A stretch of 64,000 nt of DNA, taken from the NCBI RefSeq assembly GCF_021033825.1, contig NZ_JAIFXZ010000006.1:120785-184784 (forward strand), written 5' to 3'. Positions within the stretch are counted from its first letter, which is position 1; the number at the start of each line of letters is the position of its first letter. The notes below the pieces were generated by a model that searched no databases, had not been told where the DNA came from, and was given only the letters and a program-made list of their open reading frames with translations. This DNA comes from Dietzia aurantiaca. Lineage in GTDB: Bacteria; Actinomycetota; Actinomycetes; Mycobacteriales; Mycobacteriaceae. Positions 49,568 to 58,699 of the stretch are shown piece after piece. Both the position numbers and the translations under genes were made by a program.

Positions 49568-50092
49568 CTAGTGGGTGGAGCTCGATACCGAACGGAAGCC
49601 GCCGTCGAGGATCACCAGGGGATCGGCGGGCTCGTCGTCGAACCAGGCGTCGAGCAAGCGCGCGATCACCAGGACATGGTCGCCGGCGGGCACGAGTCGG
49701 TCAAGGGCGACCCGGAGTCGGACCCGTCCGCCGTGGAGCAGCGGTTCACCGGTCTCGGCGCGGGTCCACAGCGCCGTGTCGGCGAACCGCAGATGTGACG
49801 GCCCGGCAAAGCGGAGCGCGAGGTGCTCATCCCCTTCGCCGAGCAGATGCACGACAGCGGTGCGGGCCTCGAGAACGGCCGACAGGCTCGACGAGGATAT
49901 CCCCACGTTGAAACTGATCAGGGCGGGCTCGGCGGACAAGCTCGAGGGGGACGACGCGGTGAAGCCGACGGGTCCGTCCGAACCGTCCAGGGTGACTATC
50001 GTGACGCCGGCCGGGTGCGTCCGCATCGCGCGCCGGTGGGTCTCCCGGGAGACGGACGGGCGGGCAGCGGACAACGACTGGTGTTCAGGCAT
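49568..50092 (-). CDS. flavin reductase-like protein, likely partner of SsuD
   Basis: This 174-residue FMN-binding split-barrel protein shows the flavin-reductase pattern H-P-A-G-V-T-I-V-T, G-F-T-A-S-S-P-S-S-L-S and P-A-L-I-S-F-N-V. A conserved G-D-H-V-L-V-I-A-R-L-L-D follows in the second half. It would give reduced FMN to the monooxygenase SsuD coded 1.4 kb away. A hairpin separates it from ssuR, so it has its own transcript. Corynebacterial sulfonate clusters also include a separate flavin reductase. Confidence 0.8.
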   Translation of the reverse strand: MPEHQSLSAARPSVSRETHRRAMRTHPAGVTIVTLDGSDGPVGFTASSPSSLSAEPALISFNVGISSSSLSAVLEARTAVVHLLGEGDEHLALRFAGPSHLRFADTALWTRAETGEPLLHGGRVRLRVALDRLVPAGDHVLVIARLLDAWFDDEPADPLVILDGGFRSVSSSTH

Positions 50093-50155
50093 GACGGAAG
50101 TCTGCGGCCAGCCCGCTACGGATGTCGAGACTTCTGTTCGCGGTGATGGAAAGTG

Positions 50156-50192
50156 CCCCCGCCGCGAAAGCAGACCACTACGGCGGCGGGGG
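50156..50192 (-). terminator. hairpin terminator after ssuR
   Basis: CCCCCGCCGC (50156-50165) pairs with GCGGCGGGGG (50183-50192) around a 17-base loop, just past the ssuR stop and before the flavin reductase gene. Confidence 0.6.
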
Positions 50193-50198
50193 TGGGCC

Positions 50199-51374
50199 CT
50201 ACGATGCCGAGAGCGCTCTGGCTGCGAGCGCTGCCGTGGGGTCCGCGGATATCGCGTCCAGCGCGACCGCCATGGCGGCGAACTGCTGGATGCGGCCTCC
50301 TGCCGTCGAGACCCGCAGATCCGGCGCCGCGCCCACGAGACGGGTCTCCCGGGTCGCCCTGATCAGCGCCGACAGGTAGCGCGGATGGTCGGTGAAGGCC
50401 TGACCGCACAGGACGACGGCATCGGGCCGGGTGATGGAGGACAACAGGCCCACCAGTCGCCCCAGGACTGTGGCGCGCTCGACGAGGATCGCCTCCGCCA
50501 CCGCATCCCGGCGTGCGTGCATGGCGAGTTCGGCCACCGATCCCACCTCTATGCCGTGGCGACCCGCAGCCCGGACCAGCCCGGAGTCGCCGACCACGTC
50601 CAGCAGGCCACCGCCACGGTCGTCGAGCAGTTCGGCGGCCCCGACGGGCAGGTGCGTCAGATCCGGGGAGCCCGCCCGCGGTTGGTGGACGACACCGTCG
50701 ATCACGAGTGCGGAACCCAGATGCTCGCGCGCATAGACCACCAGCGTGGTGCCCTCGTGGGTCTCATGTCCCACCAACAGCTCGGTCGCGGCCATGGCCT
50801 CGACGTGCGGGGCCACCGAGAACGGCACACCGATTCGGTCAGCGAACAGGTCCGTGACGGGCACGTCCTCCCATCCGAGCAGGTCGTGGTCGATCCGCCC
50901 CGCCCCGGTGATCCGGGCGGCGGTGGCGATCCCGCCTCGCACCAGCCGGCGATCGCGGTAGCCGTCCAGAAGTCGGAACGCGACCGCGGTCAGCTCGTCG
51001 GCGATCCGCACCGGTTCACGGCCGGGCGTGCCGATCGCGTACTCGGACAGGATGCGGCACGCGAGGTCACACACCGCCACCACGCTGCGATGCAAGCCGA
51101 TGTGTACCGCGACGGTCACCGGACCGGACGGGTCGATCTCCACCGGGATGCTCGGGCGTCCGACCGATCCGTCGTGCATCAGTTCGGGACGTTCTCGGAT
51201 GACACCCGCGGCCGCCAGGGCGGAGGTCGCGCGTCCGACGGTCGCCACGGACAGTCCGGTCGTCGCTGCGATCTCGGGTCGGGAGACGGGCCCCCGGAAC
51301 CGGATCGCCCGCATGACCCGCGCCGAGCTGATGTCTGAGAGACGCAGGGCGGCCACGGGGGACTGGATGGTCAT
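50199..51374 (-). CDS. ssuR: ROK-family regulator of sulfonate use
   Basis: This 391-residue protein has an N-terminal winged helix (V-S-R-P-E-I-A-A-T-T-G-L-S-V-A-T-V-G-R, about 30-48) and a C-terminal ROK domain. The ROK glucokinase-type sugar and zinc motifs are degraded, and the Cys cluster is absent. In Corynebacterium glutamicum the sulfonate regulator SsuR is a ROK-type activator of the ssu genes. Divergent placement next to ssuDCBA here supports the same role. TACTGT lies exactly seven bases before the ATG, so its transcript is leaderless. Confidence 0.82.
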   Translation of the reverse strand: MTIQSPVAALRLSDISSARVMRAIRFRGPVSRPEIAATTGLSVATVGRATSALAAAGVIRERPELMHDGSVGRPSIPVEIDPSGPVTVAVHIGLHRSVVAVCDLACRILSEYAIGTPGREPVRIADELTAVAFRLLDGYRDRRLVRGGIATAARITGAGRIDHDLLGWEDVPVTDLFADRIGVPFSVAPHVEAMAATELLVGHETHEGTTLVVYAREHLGSALVIDGVVHQPRAGSPDLTHLPVGAAELLDDRGGGLLDVVGDSGLVRAAGRHGIEVGSVAELAMHARRDAVAEAILVERATVLGRLVGLLSSITRPDAVVLCGQAFTDHPRYLSALIRATRETRLVGAAPDLRVSTAGGRIQQFAAMAVALDAISADPTAALAARALSAS

Positions 51375-51381
51375 GGCGGTG

Positions 51382-51412
51382 ACAGTAACACGGATAATAG
51401 ACAGAGCGGTCT
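51382..51412. promoter_or_regulatory. ssuR/ssuD divergent control region
   Basis: This contains the ssuR -10 (minus-strand TACTGT at 51387-51382) and an inverted repeat AGAC-N6-GTCT (51399-51412, 14 bases overall). It lies about 110 bases before the ssuD start. It is a candidate SsuR site; the AT-rich stretch GATAAT sits between. Confidence 0.35.
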
Positions 51413-51520
51413 GGTGCAGTTAAGGATTTCGTCCGCGGTGACCATAACGCTGGGCTTCCGGAGCCGGCCGGTTCCACGATGGGTCGGTCCGACACCGAGC
51501 CCCACCCCGAGGAGTCATCC

Positions 51521-52780
51521 GTGGTCACCCATCTGACCGACCCGACCGCCGTGAACGAGGATCTGCACTTTCACTGGTTCCTTCCCACATACGGCGATTC
51601 GCGAAACCTGGTGGCCGGAGGCCACGGCACCTTCATGTCGGGCGACCGGCCCGCCACCCTGCCGTACCTGCGGCAGATCGTGGCCGCGGCCGAGCACAAC
51701 GGGTTCGAGTCACTACTCACGCCGACCGGCGCGTGGTGCGAGGACGCACTGCTGACCTCGGCGTTGCTCGCTGAGTCGAGCGAGCGCATCAAGTTCCTCG
51801 TGGCGTTGCGGCCCGGTCTGATGAGCCCCACCCTCGCCGCGCAGATGGCGACCACCTTCCAGTGGCAGACCCACGGCCGGCTGCTGCTCAACGTGGTCAC
51901 CGGTGGGGAGTCCCGCGAACAGCGCGCCTACGGGGACTTCCTCGACAAGGAGAGCCGCTACGCCCGGGCGGACGAGTTCCTGGAGATCGTGCGCGGGCTG
52001 TGGTCCTCGCCGGAGCCGCTGTCGTTCGCGGGCGACCACCTCGCCGTCGTCGACTCCGTTCTGGGGCGCCGCCCCGACGCCGCCCCGTCGATTTTCTTCG
52101 GCGGTTCCTCCGCGGCCGGGATCCGCGTGGCCGCCCGCCACGCGGACACCTACCTGACCTGGGGCGAGCCCCCGGCCGCCGTCGCAGAAAAGCTCGACCG
52201 TGTCCGGGTGGCCGCTGCCGCGAACGGCCGAAAGCCGACCTTCGGCATCCGGCTCCACGTGATCTCCCGCGACACCTCGGAGCAGGCGTGGGCCGAGGCC
52301 GAGCGACTCCTGCGGGGAATCGACCCGGCAGACATCGAGCGCGTGCAGGAGTCCCTGCGTGCCAGTGAATCGGAGGGCCAGCGCCGGATGCTCGACCTCC
52401 ACGGGGGCCGGGCCGACTCGCTGGAGATCGCGCCGAACCTCTGGGCCGGCGTCGGGCTGGTCCGCGGAGGCGCGGGTACGGCGCTCGTGGGATCGCACGA
52501 GGAGGTGGCCGACCGGATCGCCGAGTACGCGGAGCTGGGCCTGAGCCACTTCGTGTTCTCCGGGTATCCCCACCTGGAAGAGGCCTTCACCTTCGGCGAG
52601 GGCGTGCTCCCGGTGCTCGAGCGGCGCGGCCTGTGGACCCCGCCGCACGCCGTCGGCGGCCCCGGCCAACACCCCGGCGCCGTGCCGTTCACCGGCTCCG
52701 GATCCGGCAGCGCGGCCCCGGCCACCGCGTCGGCCCGCCCGGTCTCGCCCACCCGAGAGCCCGCCCGTGTCGGCGGCTGA
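51521..52780 (+). CDS. ssuD: FMNH2-dependent alkanesulfonate monooxygenase
   Basis: This 419-residue luciferase-like monooxygenase releases sulfite from alkanesulfonates using FMNH2 and oxygen. The typical parts are H-W-F-L-P-T-Y-G-D (start), L-T-P-T-G-A-W-C-E-D, V-A-L-R-P-G-L, N-V-V-T-G-G-E and the C-terminal S-G-Y-P-H-L-E-E-A. I chose GTG 51521 because GAGGAG lies six bases upstream; ATG 51479 has no such site. The last 40 residues are a Gly/Ala/Pro-rich tail. It is first gene of ssuDCBA. Confidence 0.92.
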   Translation: MVTHLTDPTAVNEDLHFHWFLPTYGDSRNLVAGGHGTFMSGDRPATLPYLRQIVAAAEHNGFESLLTPTGAWCEDALLTSALLAESSERIKFLVALRPGLMSPTLAAQMATTFQWQTHGRLLLNVVTGGESREQRAYGDFLDKESRYARADEFLEIVRGLWSSPEPLSFAGDHLAVVDSVLGRRPDAAPSIFFGGSSAAGIRVAARHADTYLTWGEPPAAVAEKLDRVRVAAAANGRKPTFGIRLHVISRDTSEQAWAEAERLLRGIDPADIERVQESLRASESEGQRRMLDLHGGRADSLEIAPNLWAGVGLVRGGAGTALVGSHEEVADRIAEYAELGLSHFVFSGYPHLEEAFTFGEGVLPVLERRGLWTPPHAVGGPGQHPGAVPFTGSGSGSAAPATASARPVSPTREPARVGG

Positions 52781-52802
52781 CCCACTGGAGAGGAGACTGA
52801 TC

Positions 52803-53729
52803 GTGACCACGACCGTACGTTCGCAGCCCGCCGCGGCACCACCGCCCGCCCCGTTCGGCTCCCCGGTGGACCCCCCGGGCACGGCATCGCCCGCAATCAC
52901 ACCCACGAGTACTCGGCCGGGCCCGGCCACGAACGGGTCCGCGCCGCGCCGCGCCGGGAGAAGATCACGACGACGACAACGACGCCGTGGTCTCAGCTGG
53001 CTGCGGTGGCTGAGCCCGCTCGTCCTGATCGTGATCTGGCAGGTGGCCGCGGCCACCGGGGTCCTGCCTGAGCGGACGTTGCCGGCGCCCCAGCTCATCG
53101 CCGAATCCGCGGTCGAACTCCTGGCGTCCGGGGAGATCGTGGACGCCCTGGCCGTGTCGAGTGTTCGTGTCCTGCAGGGCTTCACCCTGGGAGCGGTCGC
53201 GGGACTCGTGCTGGGAGTCCTGGTGGGCACGTCCCGGTACGCGGACGCGATTCTCGACCCGCCGCTGCAGATGCTCCGAGCACTGCCCCACCTGGGACTG
53301 ATCCCGCTGTTCATCCTGTGGTTTGGTATCGGTGAGGCGCCCAAGGTGCTGCTCATCGCACTGGGTGTGGTGTTCCCCATCTACCTCAACACCGCCTCGG
53401 GGCTGCGCCAAGTCGACCCGAAGCTACTCGATATGGCCACCGTGTTCGGCTTGTCACAACGGCAGCGGCTGATCGAGGTGGTCCTGCCGTCCATCGCGCC
53501 GCAGGTGCTGGTGGGGGTACGGCAGTCGCTGGCGATCGCGTGGCTCACGCTCATCGTGGCCGAGCAGCTCAACGCCACCACCGGCTTGGGATACCTCATC
53601 ATGAACGCCCGCGACTTCTTCCGGATCGACGTGATCATCGTGGGGCTGGTCGTCTACGCCCTGCTGGGGATCACCACCGACGCCCTCGTCCGTGCCGCCG
53701 AGGCCCGGGCGTTGCGGCACTACCGCTGA
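52803..53729 (+). CDS. ssuC: sulfonate ABC transporter permease
   Basis: This 308-residue permease has an unusual Pro/Arg-rich cytosolic N terminus of about 70 residues, then six membrane helices. The coupling-loop motif is present in G-L-R-Q-V-D-P-K-L-L-D-M-A-T-V-F-G-L-S. I chose GTG 52803 because GGAGAGGAG precedes it; a GTG at 52767 overlaps ssuD. It works with SsuB and SsuA. Confidence 0.9.
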   Translation: MTTTVRSQPAAAPPPAPFGSPVDPPGTASPAITPTSTRPGPATNGSAPRRAGRRSRRRQRRRGLSWLRWLSPLVLIVIWQVAAATGVLPERTLPAPQLIAESAVELLASGEIVDALAVSSVRVLQGFTLGAVAGLVLGVLVGTSRYADAILDPPLQMLRALPHLGLIPLFILWFGIGEAPKVLLIALGVVFPIYLNTASGLRQVDPKLLDMATVFGLSQRQRLIEVVLPSIAPQVLVGVRQSLAIAWLTLIVAEQLNATTGLGYLIMNARDFFRIDVIIVGLVVYALLGITTDALVRAAEARALRHYR

Positions 53730-53759
53730 CGACCGCCCACACTTCCCTGGAGGACATCC

Positions 53760-54491
53760 ATGCCCACTACTCTCACCCCGGCCGGGGCGCTACACGATGT
53801 CACCCGGCAGTTCGATGGCACCACGGTTCTCGACGGGCTCGACCTGGAGATCCCGCGCGGACGGATCGTCGCGCTGCTCGGCCGCAGCGGGAGCGGCAAA
53901 TCGACCGCGCTCCGGATCCTGGCCGGGCTCGACCACGACCACGGCGGCACCGCCCACATCGACGGGGCTCCCGCCGTGGTGTTCCAGGACGCCCGCCTGC
54001 TGCCGTGGCGCACCGTCGCCGCCAACGTGCGCCACGGGCTCAACCGGGTCGACGCAAGCCGGGCCGAGAAGACCGCCCGGGTGTCGCAGATGCTCGACGA
54101 GGTGGGGCTGGCCGGCCGGGAGGACGCTTACCCGGGCGAGCTGTCCGGCGGGCAGGCCCAGCGCACGTCGCTGGCCCGGGCGCTCGTCGCCGAGCCCTCA
54201 CTGCTGTTGCTCGACGAACCCTTCGGTGCGCTCGACGCGCTCACGCGGCGCACCATGCACGACCTGTTGCTGCGACTGTGGCGCCGCCACGGACTGGGCA
54301 TCCTGCTGGTCACTCACGACATCGACGAGGCGATCGCGCTGGCCGACAGGGTGCTCGTGCTTGACCACGGCGCCGTTGCACACACCGAGACCATCGACCG
54401 GCCCCGCGACGGCGGGCGCGTTGGTCACCACCGACGATCACTTCTCGACGCCCTGGGCGTCGACCACTCAGACGAGGACTATTCGATATGA
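53760..54491 (+). CDS. ssuB: sulfonate ABC transporter ATP-binding protein
   Basis: This 243-residue ABC ATPase has Walker A G-R-S-G-S-G-K-S (about 41-48), Q-loop V-V-F-Q-D, signature L-S-G-G-Q-A-Q-R, Walker B L-L-L-L-D-E-P-F and switch His in V-T-H-D. It overlaps ssuA by four bases (ATGA). Confidence 0.92.
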   Translation: MPTTLTPAGALHDVTRQFDGTTVLDGLDLEIPRGRIVALLGRSGSGKSTALRILAGLDHDHGGTAHIDGAPAVVFQDARLLPWRTVAANVRHGLNRVDASRAEKTARVSQMLDEVGLAGREDAYPGELSGGQAQRTSLARALVAEPSLLLLDEPFGALDALTRRTMHDLLLRLWRRHGLGILLVTHDIDEAIALADRVLVLDHGAVAHTETIDRPRDGGRVGHHRRSLLDALGVDHSDEDYSI

Positions 54492-55534
54492 CGACCACCG
54501 TTTCCGATATCCGTAGGCGACACTCGATACTGATCGCACTCCTCACGCTGGCGGCGGTCGTGATGATCGCCGGCGCGGGGTGCGCCAGCCGGGAATCGCA
54601 GGCCCAGGCGCCCGTCCCGGACCGGGTGGACCCGGCGGAGCTGTCCGACCTCGTGCTGCGGGTGGGGGACCAGAAGGGTGGCACGGAGGCGCTGCTGACC
54701 GCGTCAGGGCAACTCGACGACCTGCCATACCGGGTGGAGTTCTCCACCTTCACCTCCGGACCGCCGCAGATCGAGGCGCTCAACGCCGGGCAGATCGACG
54801 TGGCTGTCACCGGGAACACCCCGCCCGTGTTCGGGGCCGCGGCCGGGGCGCGCGCGTCCGTCGTGTCCGCCTACGCCAACGACGGGGAGGGCGACCAGAT
54901 CCTCGTCCCGGCCGACTCGGACGCGCAGTCCGTGGCGGACCTGGCCGGCCGGAAGGTGTTGGTGGCCAAGGGCACCTCCGCCCACGGCCACCTGCTGCTG
55001 CAGCTCCGTAAGGCCGGGGTCGACCCGGAGGACGTGGAGCTGGTGTACCTCCAGCCCGCCGAAGCGGGGTCGGCGTTCTCCCGCGGCGACGCTGACGCGT
55101 GGGCCATCTGGGACCCGTACACCGCCATCACCCAGACCACCTCCGATGCCCGCACGCTCACCACCGCGGCCGGGACGACCAACGGGTTCGGGTTCGGCGT
55201 GGCGTCTGACGAGGCCCTGGCGGACCCGCGACGGCAGACCGCGATCGCCGACCTGCTGGTCCGGATCGCCGAGGCAGGGAAGTGGGCGGCAGAGGACCCG
55301 ACCGGGTGGGCGGACTACTACGGAGAGGCCGTGGGCATCTCACCGGAGGCGGCCGAACTCTCGCAGGGCCGTAGTAGCCGGGTGCCGGTCGCGCTGGCGG
55401 ACACGATCGCCAGCGAACAGGAACTGGCCGACGTGTTCGCAGAGGACGGCCAGATCAACGCCGTCGACGTGAAGGCACTGGCGGACGAGCGGTTCGCGGA
55501 CGACCTGGCGCCCGTGGTGGGCCCACTGCCCTGA
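54488..55534 (+). CDS. ssuA: sulfonate-binding lipoprotein of the ABC transporter
   Basis: This 348-residue lipoprotein has a lipobox I-A-G-A-G-C near residue 32, then a type II periplasmic-binding fold of the NitT/TauT class. It shows L-R-V-G-D-Q-K-G-G near the start, G-Q-I-D-V-A-V-T-G-N and A-I-W-D-P-Y in the second lobe. It captures aliphatic sulfonates outside the membrane. It ends the ssu operon, convergent with the next gene. Confidence 0.9.
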   Translation: MTTTVSDIRRRHSILIALLTLAAVVMIAGAGCASRESQAQAPVPDRVDPAELSDLVLRVGDQKGGTEALLTASGQLDDLPYRVEFSTFTSGPPQIEALNAGQIDVAVTGNTPPVFGAAAGARASVVSAYANDGEGDQILVPADSDAQSVADLAGRKVLVAKGTSAHGHLLLQLRKAGVDPEDVELVYLQPAEAGSAFSRGDADAWAIWDPYTAITQTTSDARTLTTAAGTTNGFGFGVASDEALADPRRQTAIADLLVRIAEAGKWAAEDPTGWADYYGEAVGISPEAAELSQGRSSRVPVALADTIASEQELADVFAEDGQINAVDVKALADERFADDLAPVVGPLP

Positions 55535-55554
55535 ACTGAGCCGGGCTGACCAGG

Positions 55555-55947
55555 TCAGGCGGCGATCCGGTCCCAGAGGGCCGCGATCGCCGCCCAGCCG
55601 ACCATGCCGACGGTGGAGTAGAGCAACGCCCAGAGCACACACCCCACGGTCACGGCCGGGAGGTAGCGGCGTAGCGGCATGACGGTGAAGCCGGCGCTGA
55701 AGTTGATCGCCGTCTGGATGCCGACCGTCAGGAACGACAGTGGCACCGCGACCACGCCGTAGCGAGCGGAGAGCCGCTGGGCGCGCTTCATGGTCGGCCC
55801 GTCGAGGCGACGGGCGAGCCTGTCGCTGAGCCGACCCCCGCTCAGCGCGCCCCGGCCCAGCCAATAGGTGGCGTTGGCCCGCAACATCACGATCAGGAAC
55901 AAGGTGCCGAAGGCCAGGGCGAACGGCAGTTCGGCGATCCGGTCCAT
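55555..55947 (-). CDS. small DedA/VTT-like membrane protein
   Basis: This 130-residue protein has three hydrophobic segments. A DedA-like core has A-N-A-T-Y-W-L-G-R-G, R-Y-G-V-V-A-V-P-L-S-F-L-T-V-G-I-Q-T and A-G-F-T-V-M-P-L-R-R-Y-L, in the place of the usual R-F-x-P-G-x-R motif. It is shorter than full DedA proteins (about 200), so it is either a minimal family member or shortened. Its role is unknown; DedA relatives move lipids between leaflets. Confidence 0.6.
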   Translation of the reverse strand: MDRIAELPFALAFGTLFLIVMLRANATYWLGRGALSGGRLSDRLARRLDGPTMKRAQRLSARYGVVAVPLSFLTVGIQTAINFSAGFTVMPLRRYLPAVTVGCVLWALLYSTVGMVGWAAIAALWDRIAA

Positions 55948-55992
55948 GGGCGGGCGGCGATGCGGGGTGCGGTCAGGTCACGTCAGGTCTGG

Positions 55993-56301
55993 TCAGCCGG
56001 CGGGCTTGACGTCCATGACCACGTCGAACTCCAGCAGGTTCGCGCCGTCGGCGACAGGCTTGCCGTGCTGACCCGCGTGGGCCGCGCGGGCGTCGCCGTC
56101 GCGCCACGCCTCGAACGACGCGTCGTCCTCCCACGTCGTCACCACGAAGTAGCGAGTCTCTCCGCCGGTCGGGCGCAGCAGCTGGAACCCGAGGAAGCCC
56201 GGGGAGTTCTCGACGGTGTGCGCGCGCTCGGAGAACCGGCGCTCGAGCTCGGCACCGGCCTGCGGCGGGACGTTGAGGGCATTGATCTTCACGACGGCCA
56301 T
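55993..56301 (-). CDS. mhuD: haem-degrading monooxygenase MhuD
   Basis: This 102-residue dimeric ferredoxin-like enzyme opens haem to release iron. It follows M. tuberculosis MhuD closely from memory: V-V-K-I-N7, P-G-F-L-G-F-Q-L-L-R-P, W66 and the haem ligand H75 are all in place. TAGGCT lies exactly seven bases before the ATG, so the transcript is leaderless. As in M. tuberculosis it is near mutY and canB. Confidence 0.93.
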   Translation of the reverse strand: MAVVKINALNVPPQAGAELERRFSERAHTVENSPGFLGFQLLRPTGGETRYFVVTTWEDDASFEAWRDGDARAAHAGQHGKPVADGANLLEFDVVMDVKPAG

Positions 56302-56392
56302 GTAGGACAGCCTACGCTTACCGGCGGACGAGCCGGGGCGGTGGCCTGACCGCGACGTGTGATCTCGTCGAGGTCGTATCGCGGGCGGCGCC

Positions 56393-57277
56393 TCAGGTCG
56401 GCAGTGAGTAGCGGCCCTCGACCTGCACCACGAGCCCGTCGTCGACAAGCGAGGCCAACGCCCGCGCACGTTGCACCTCGTCCGGCCACACCAGGTCGAG
56501 CCGCGCGGCGGTCGCGGTGCCGTCGCCGTCGCGCAGCACGTCGAGCAACATGCCGCGGACCTGACGGTCGGTCCCGGCGTACGTCTGGGCCTTCCGCCTG
56601 GGCCCGTCCCAGGCGGGCTTTCCGGCGGCAACCCACGCGCACGAGGAAGCGAGCGGGCAGGCGTCGCAGTCGGGGGAGCGGGCGGTGCACACGAGGGCGC
56701 CAAGTTCCATGATTGCGACGGAGAAGGCCACGGCGTCCTCACGCCGCGCGGGCAACAACGCCTCGACGGCGGCGAGGTCGCGACGGTTCGACGGCGGGCC
56801 CGCCTCGGCGAGCCCGTTGACGGCGCGTGCCACGACGCGCCGCACGTTGGTGTCCACCACGGGGACGGCCTGGCCGTGCGCGAAGCAGGCCACGGCGCGC
56901 GCCGTGTAGTCGCCGACGCCGGGCAGGGAGAGCAGGTCATCGACGTCGGTGGGAACCTCGCCCCCGAATGTGTCGACGACGACGACAGCGCACTCCCGCA
57001 GTCGCAACGCACGGCGCGGGTAGCCGAGTTTGCCCCACATGCGGATCACGTCCGCAGGGGCGGCCGCGGCGAGTTCGGCGGGTCCCGGCCACCGCGCCAG
57101 CCAGTCGCGCCAGACCGGCTCGACCCGGGCGACGGGCGTCTGCTGGCTCATCACCTCACACAGCAGGATCTCCCAGGCGCTCACGCCGTCCTCGCGCCAC
57201 GGCAGGGCACGGCCGGCGCCGGAGAACCAGGAGATCAGGGCAGGGGTGTCGATGCCGTGGGCTGCGGTGGAGGTCAC
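56393..57277 (-). CDS. mutY: A/G-specific adenine DNA glycosylase
   Basis: This 294-residue repair enzyme removes A opposite 8-oxoguanine. A helix-hairpin-helix (L-P-G-V-G-D-Y-T-A-R-A-V), the catalytic Asp region V-V-D-T-N-V-R-R and the iron-sulfur cysteines C-x6-C-x2-C-x5-C near the C terminus are present. The C-terminal NUDIX-like domain of long MutY is reduced to about 70 residues. I chose GTG 57277 because AGAAGGA precedes it. It is divergent from canB over 38 bases. Confidence 0.9.
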   Translation of the reverse strand: MTSTAAHGIDTPALISWFSGAGRALPWREDGVSAWEILLCEVMSQQTPVARVEPVWRDWLARWPGPAELAAAAPADVIRMWGKLGYPRRALRLRECAVVVVDTFGGEVPTDVDDLLSLPGVGDYTARAVACFAHGQAVPVVDTNVRRVVARAVNGLAEAGPPSNRRDLAAVEALLPARREDAVAFSVAIMELGALVCTARSPDCDACPLASSCAWVAAGKPAWDGPRRKAQTYAGTDRQVRGMLLDVLRDGDGTATAARLDLVWPDEVQRARALASLVDDGLVVQVEGRYSLPT

Positions 57278-57315
57278 TGAGGGTCCTTCTGGGAAGCGGG
57301 TGCACAATATGAGCC

Positions 57316-57969
57316 ATGCCTCATACCAACCCGATCAGCGCCTGGGCCTCGCTCCGCGACGGCAATCGTCGATTCGTCAACGGCGAGATGCGTCATCCCA
57401 GCCAGAATACCCAGCGGCGTGAGGACCTGGTCGCCGCGCAGCAACCCAAGGCCGTGTTGTTCGGCTGTTCGGACTCGCGGGTGGCGGCGGAGATCATCTT
57501 CGACCAGGGGTTGGGCGATATGTTCGTCATCCGTACCGCGGGCCACATCATCGACACCGCGGTCCTGGGGTCGATCGAGTACGCCGTGCACCTGCTGGAG
57601 ACGCCGCTGATCGTGGTGCTCGGGCACGACAGTTGCGGCGGCGTCGCCGCGGCGGTCGAGGCGCTCAAGACCGGCGAGATCCCGCCCGGGTTCCTGCGCG
57701 ATGTGGTCGAGAAGGTCTCCCCGTCGATCCTCAATGGCCGTCGCGAGGGCCTCACGACGACCGACGACCTCGAGGCGCGGCACATCCTGGAGACCGGTGA
57801 GTTGCTGGAGCAGAGGTCCAAGATCATCTCGGAGCGGGTGGCCGCCGGAAAGCTCGCGATAGTGGGCGTGACGTACAAGCTGGGCGACGGGCGAGCGTAT
57901 CTGCGCAGCGTGATCGGCGACGTCGAGGACGTCCCGCACGGTCCCGGCGAGGAGATGGTCGCGGTCTGA
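57316..57969 (+). CDS. canB: beta-class carbonic anhydrase
   Basis: This 217-residue enzyme interconverts CO2 and bicarbonate. Zinc ligands C51, H104 and C107 and the catalytic dyad D53-R55 (C-S-D-S-R) are in place, with the G-H-D-S-C-G-G motif. It corresponds to Rv3588c, adjacent to mutY in mycobacteria. Confidence 0.94.
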   Translation: MPHTNPISAWASLRDGNRRFVNGEMRHPSQNTQRREDLVAAQQPKAVLFGCSDSRVAAEIIFDQGLGDMFVIRTAGHIIDTAVLGSIEYAVHLLETPLIVVLGHDSCGGVAAAVEALKTGEIPPGFLRDVVEKVSPSILNGRREGLTTTDDLEARHILETGELLEQRSKIISERVAAGKLAIVGVTYKLGDGRAYLRSVIGDVEDVPHGPGEEMVAV

Positions 57970-58025
57970 GGGACACGCCGCGCCGCAGGTCGGGTGGGCG
58001 CGGGCTCGGATCTAGAGTTGGGCTC

Positions 58026-58691
58026 GTGCAAGAACCTCAGGGCCCCCTACCGCGCGAAGTCTATGTCCGCCGTCGTGTCGCGGCGGTCGTCGTCGCGGTC
58101 GTCGTCGTCCTGGCGGTGGTGGTGGCGCTCTTCCTGGCCTCCCGCGACACCGGGACGGACACCCAGGCGACGGCCGACGGCGGGGACCCGGATACGTCGG
58201 AGGCCGCAGAGACCACCGAGACCTCGACCACCGAGCCCACGGAGAGCGACAAGCCCGACGACGGCGGCGCGTCCCGCGGCCGTTGTGCCGACGAGGACCT
58301 GCGCCTGGACGTCTGGCCCGCCGGGCCGAACGTGCCGGTGGGCGAGGAGGTCCGCTTCTTCGTCAACGTCCTCAACACGTCCGAGACGACGTGCGACCGC
58401 GACCTGTCCGAGGCGCCGCTCTCGTTCGAGGTCTACCGGCTCGACGACAACACCAAGGTCTGGTCCAGCATCGACTGCACGACGCCCCGCGACGAGGACG
58501 AGGTCGAACTGCGCCCGAACGAGCCGGAGCCGCGCCAGATCGACTGGTCGGGCCGCCGTTCCGCCGAGGGCGCCTGTGCCGAGTCCGACCGCACGCCGGT
58601 CGAGGTGGGTTCCTACCAGGTTTACGCGCTGGTGGGCAACGTCTTCAGCCCGGCCGCGACCTTCAACGTTGTCGACGCGCCCGAGGCCTGA
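58026..58691 (+). CDS. membrane-anchored protein (Rv3587c-like)
   Basis: This 221-residue protein has one N-terminal membrane helix (about 17-39), a Thr/Asp/Glu-rich linker and an extracellular domain with four cysteines (likely two disulfides), resembling a beta-sandwich. It matches in position and form Rv3587c, beside canB and disA. TAGAGT lies seven bases before the GTG start. The function is unknown. Confidence 0.75.
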   Translation: MQEPQGPLPREVYVRRRVAAVVVAVVVVLAVVVALFLASRDTGTDTQATADGGDPDTSEAAETTETSTTEPTESDKPDDGGASRGRCADEDLRLDVWPAGPNVPVGEEVRFFVNVLNTSETTCDRDLSEAPLSFEVYRLDDNTKVWSSIDCTTPRDEDEVELRPNEPEPRQIDWSGRRSAEGACAESDRTPVEVGSYQVYALVGNVFSPAATFNVVDAPEA

Positions 58692-58699
58692 GGTCCGGG

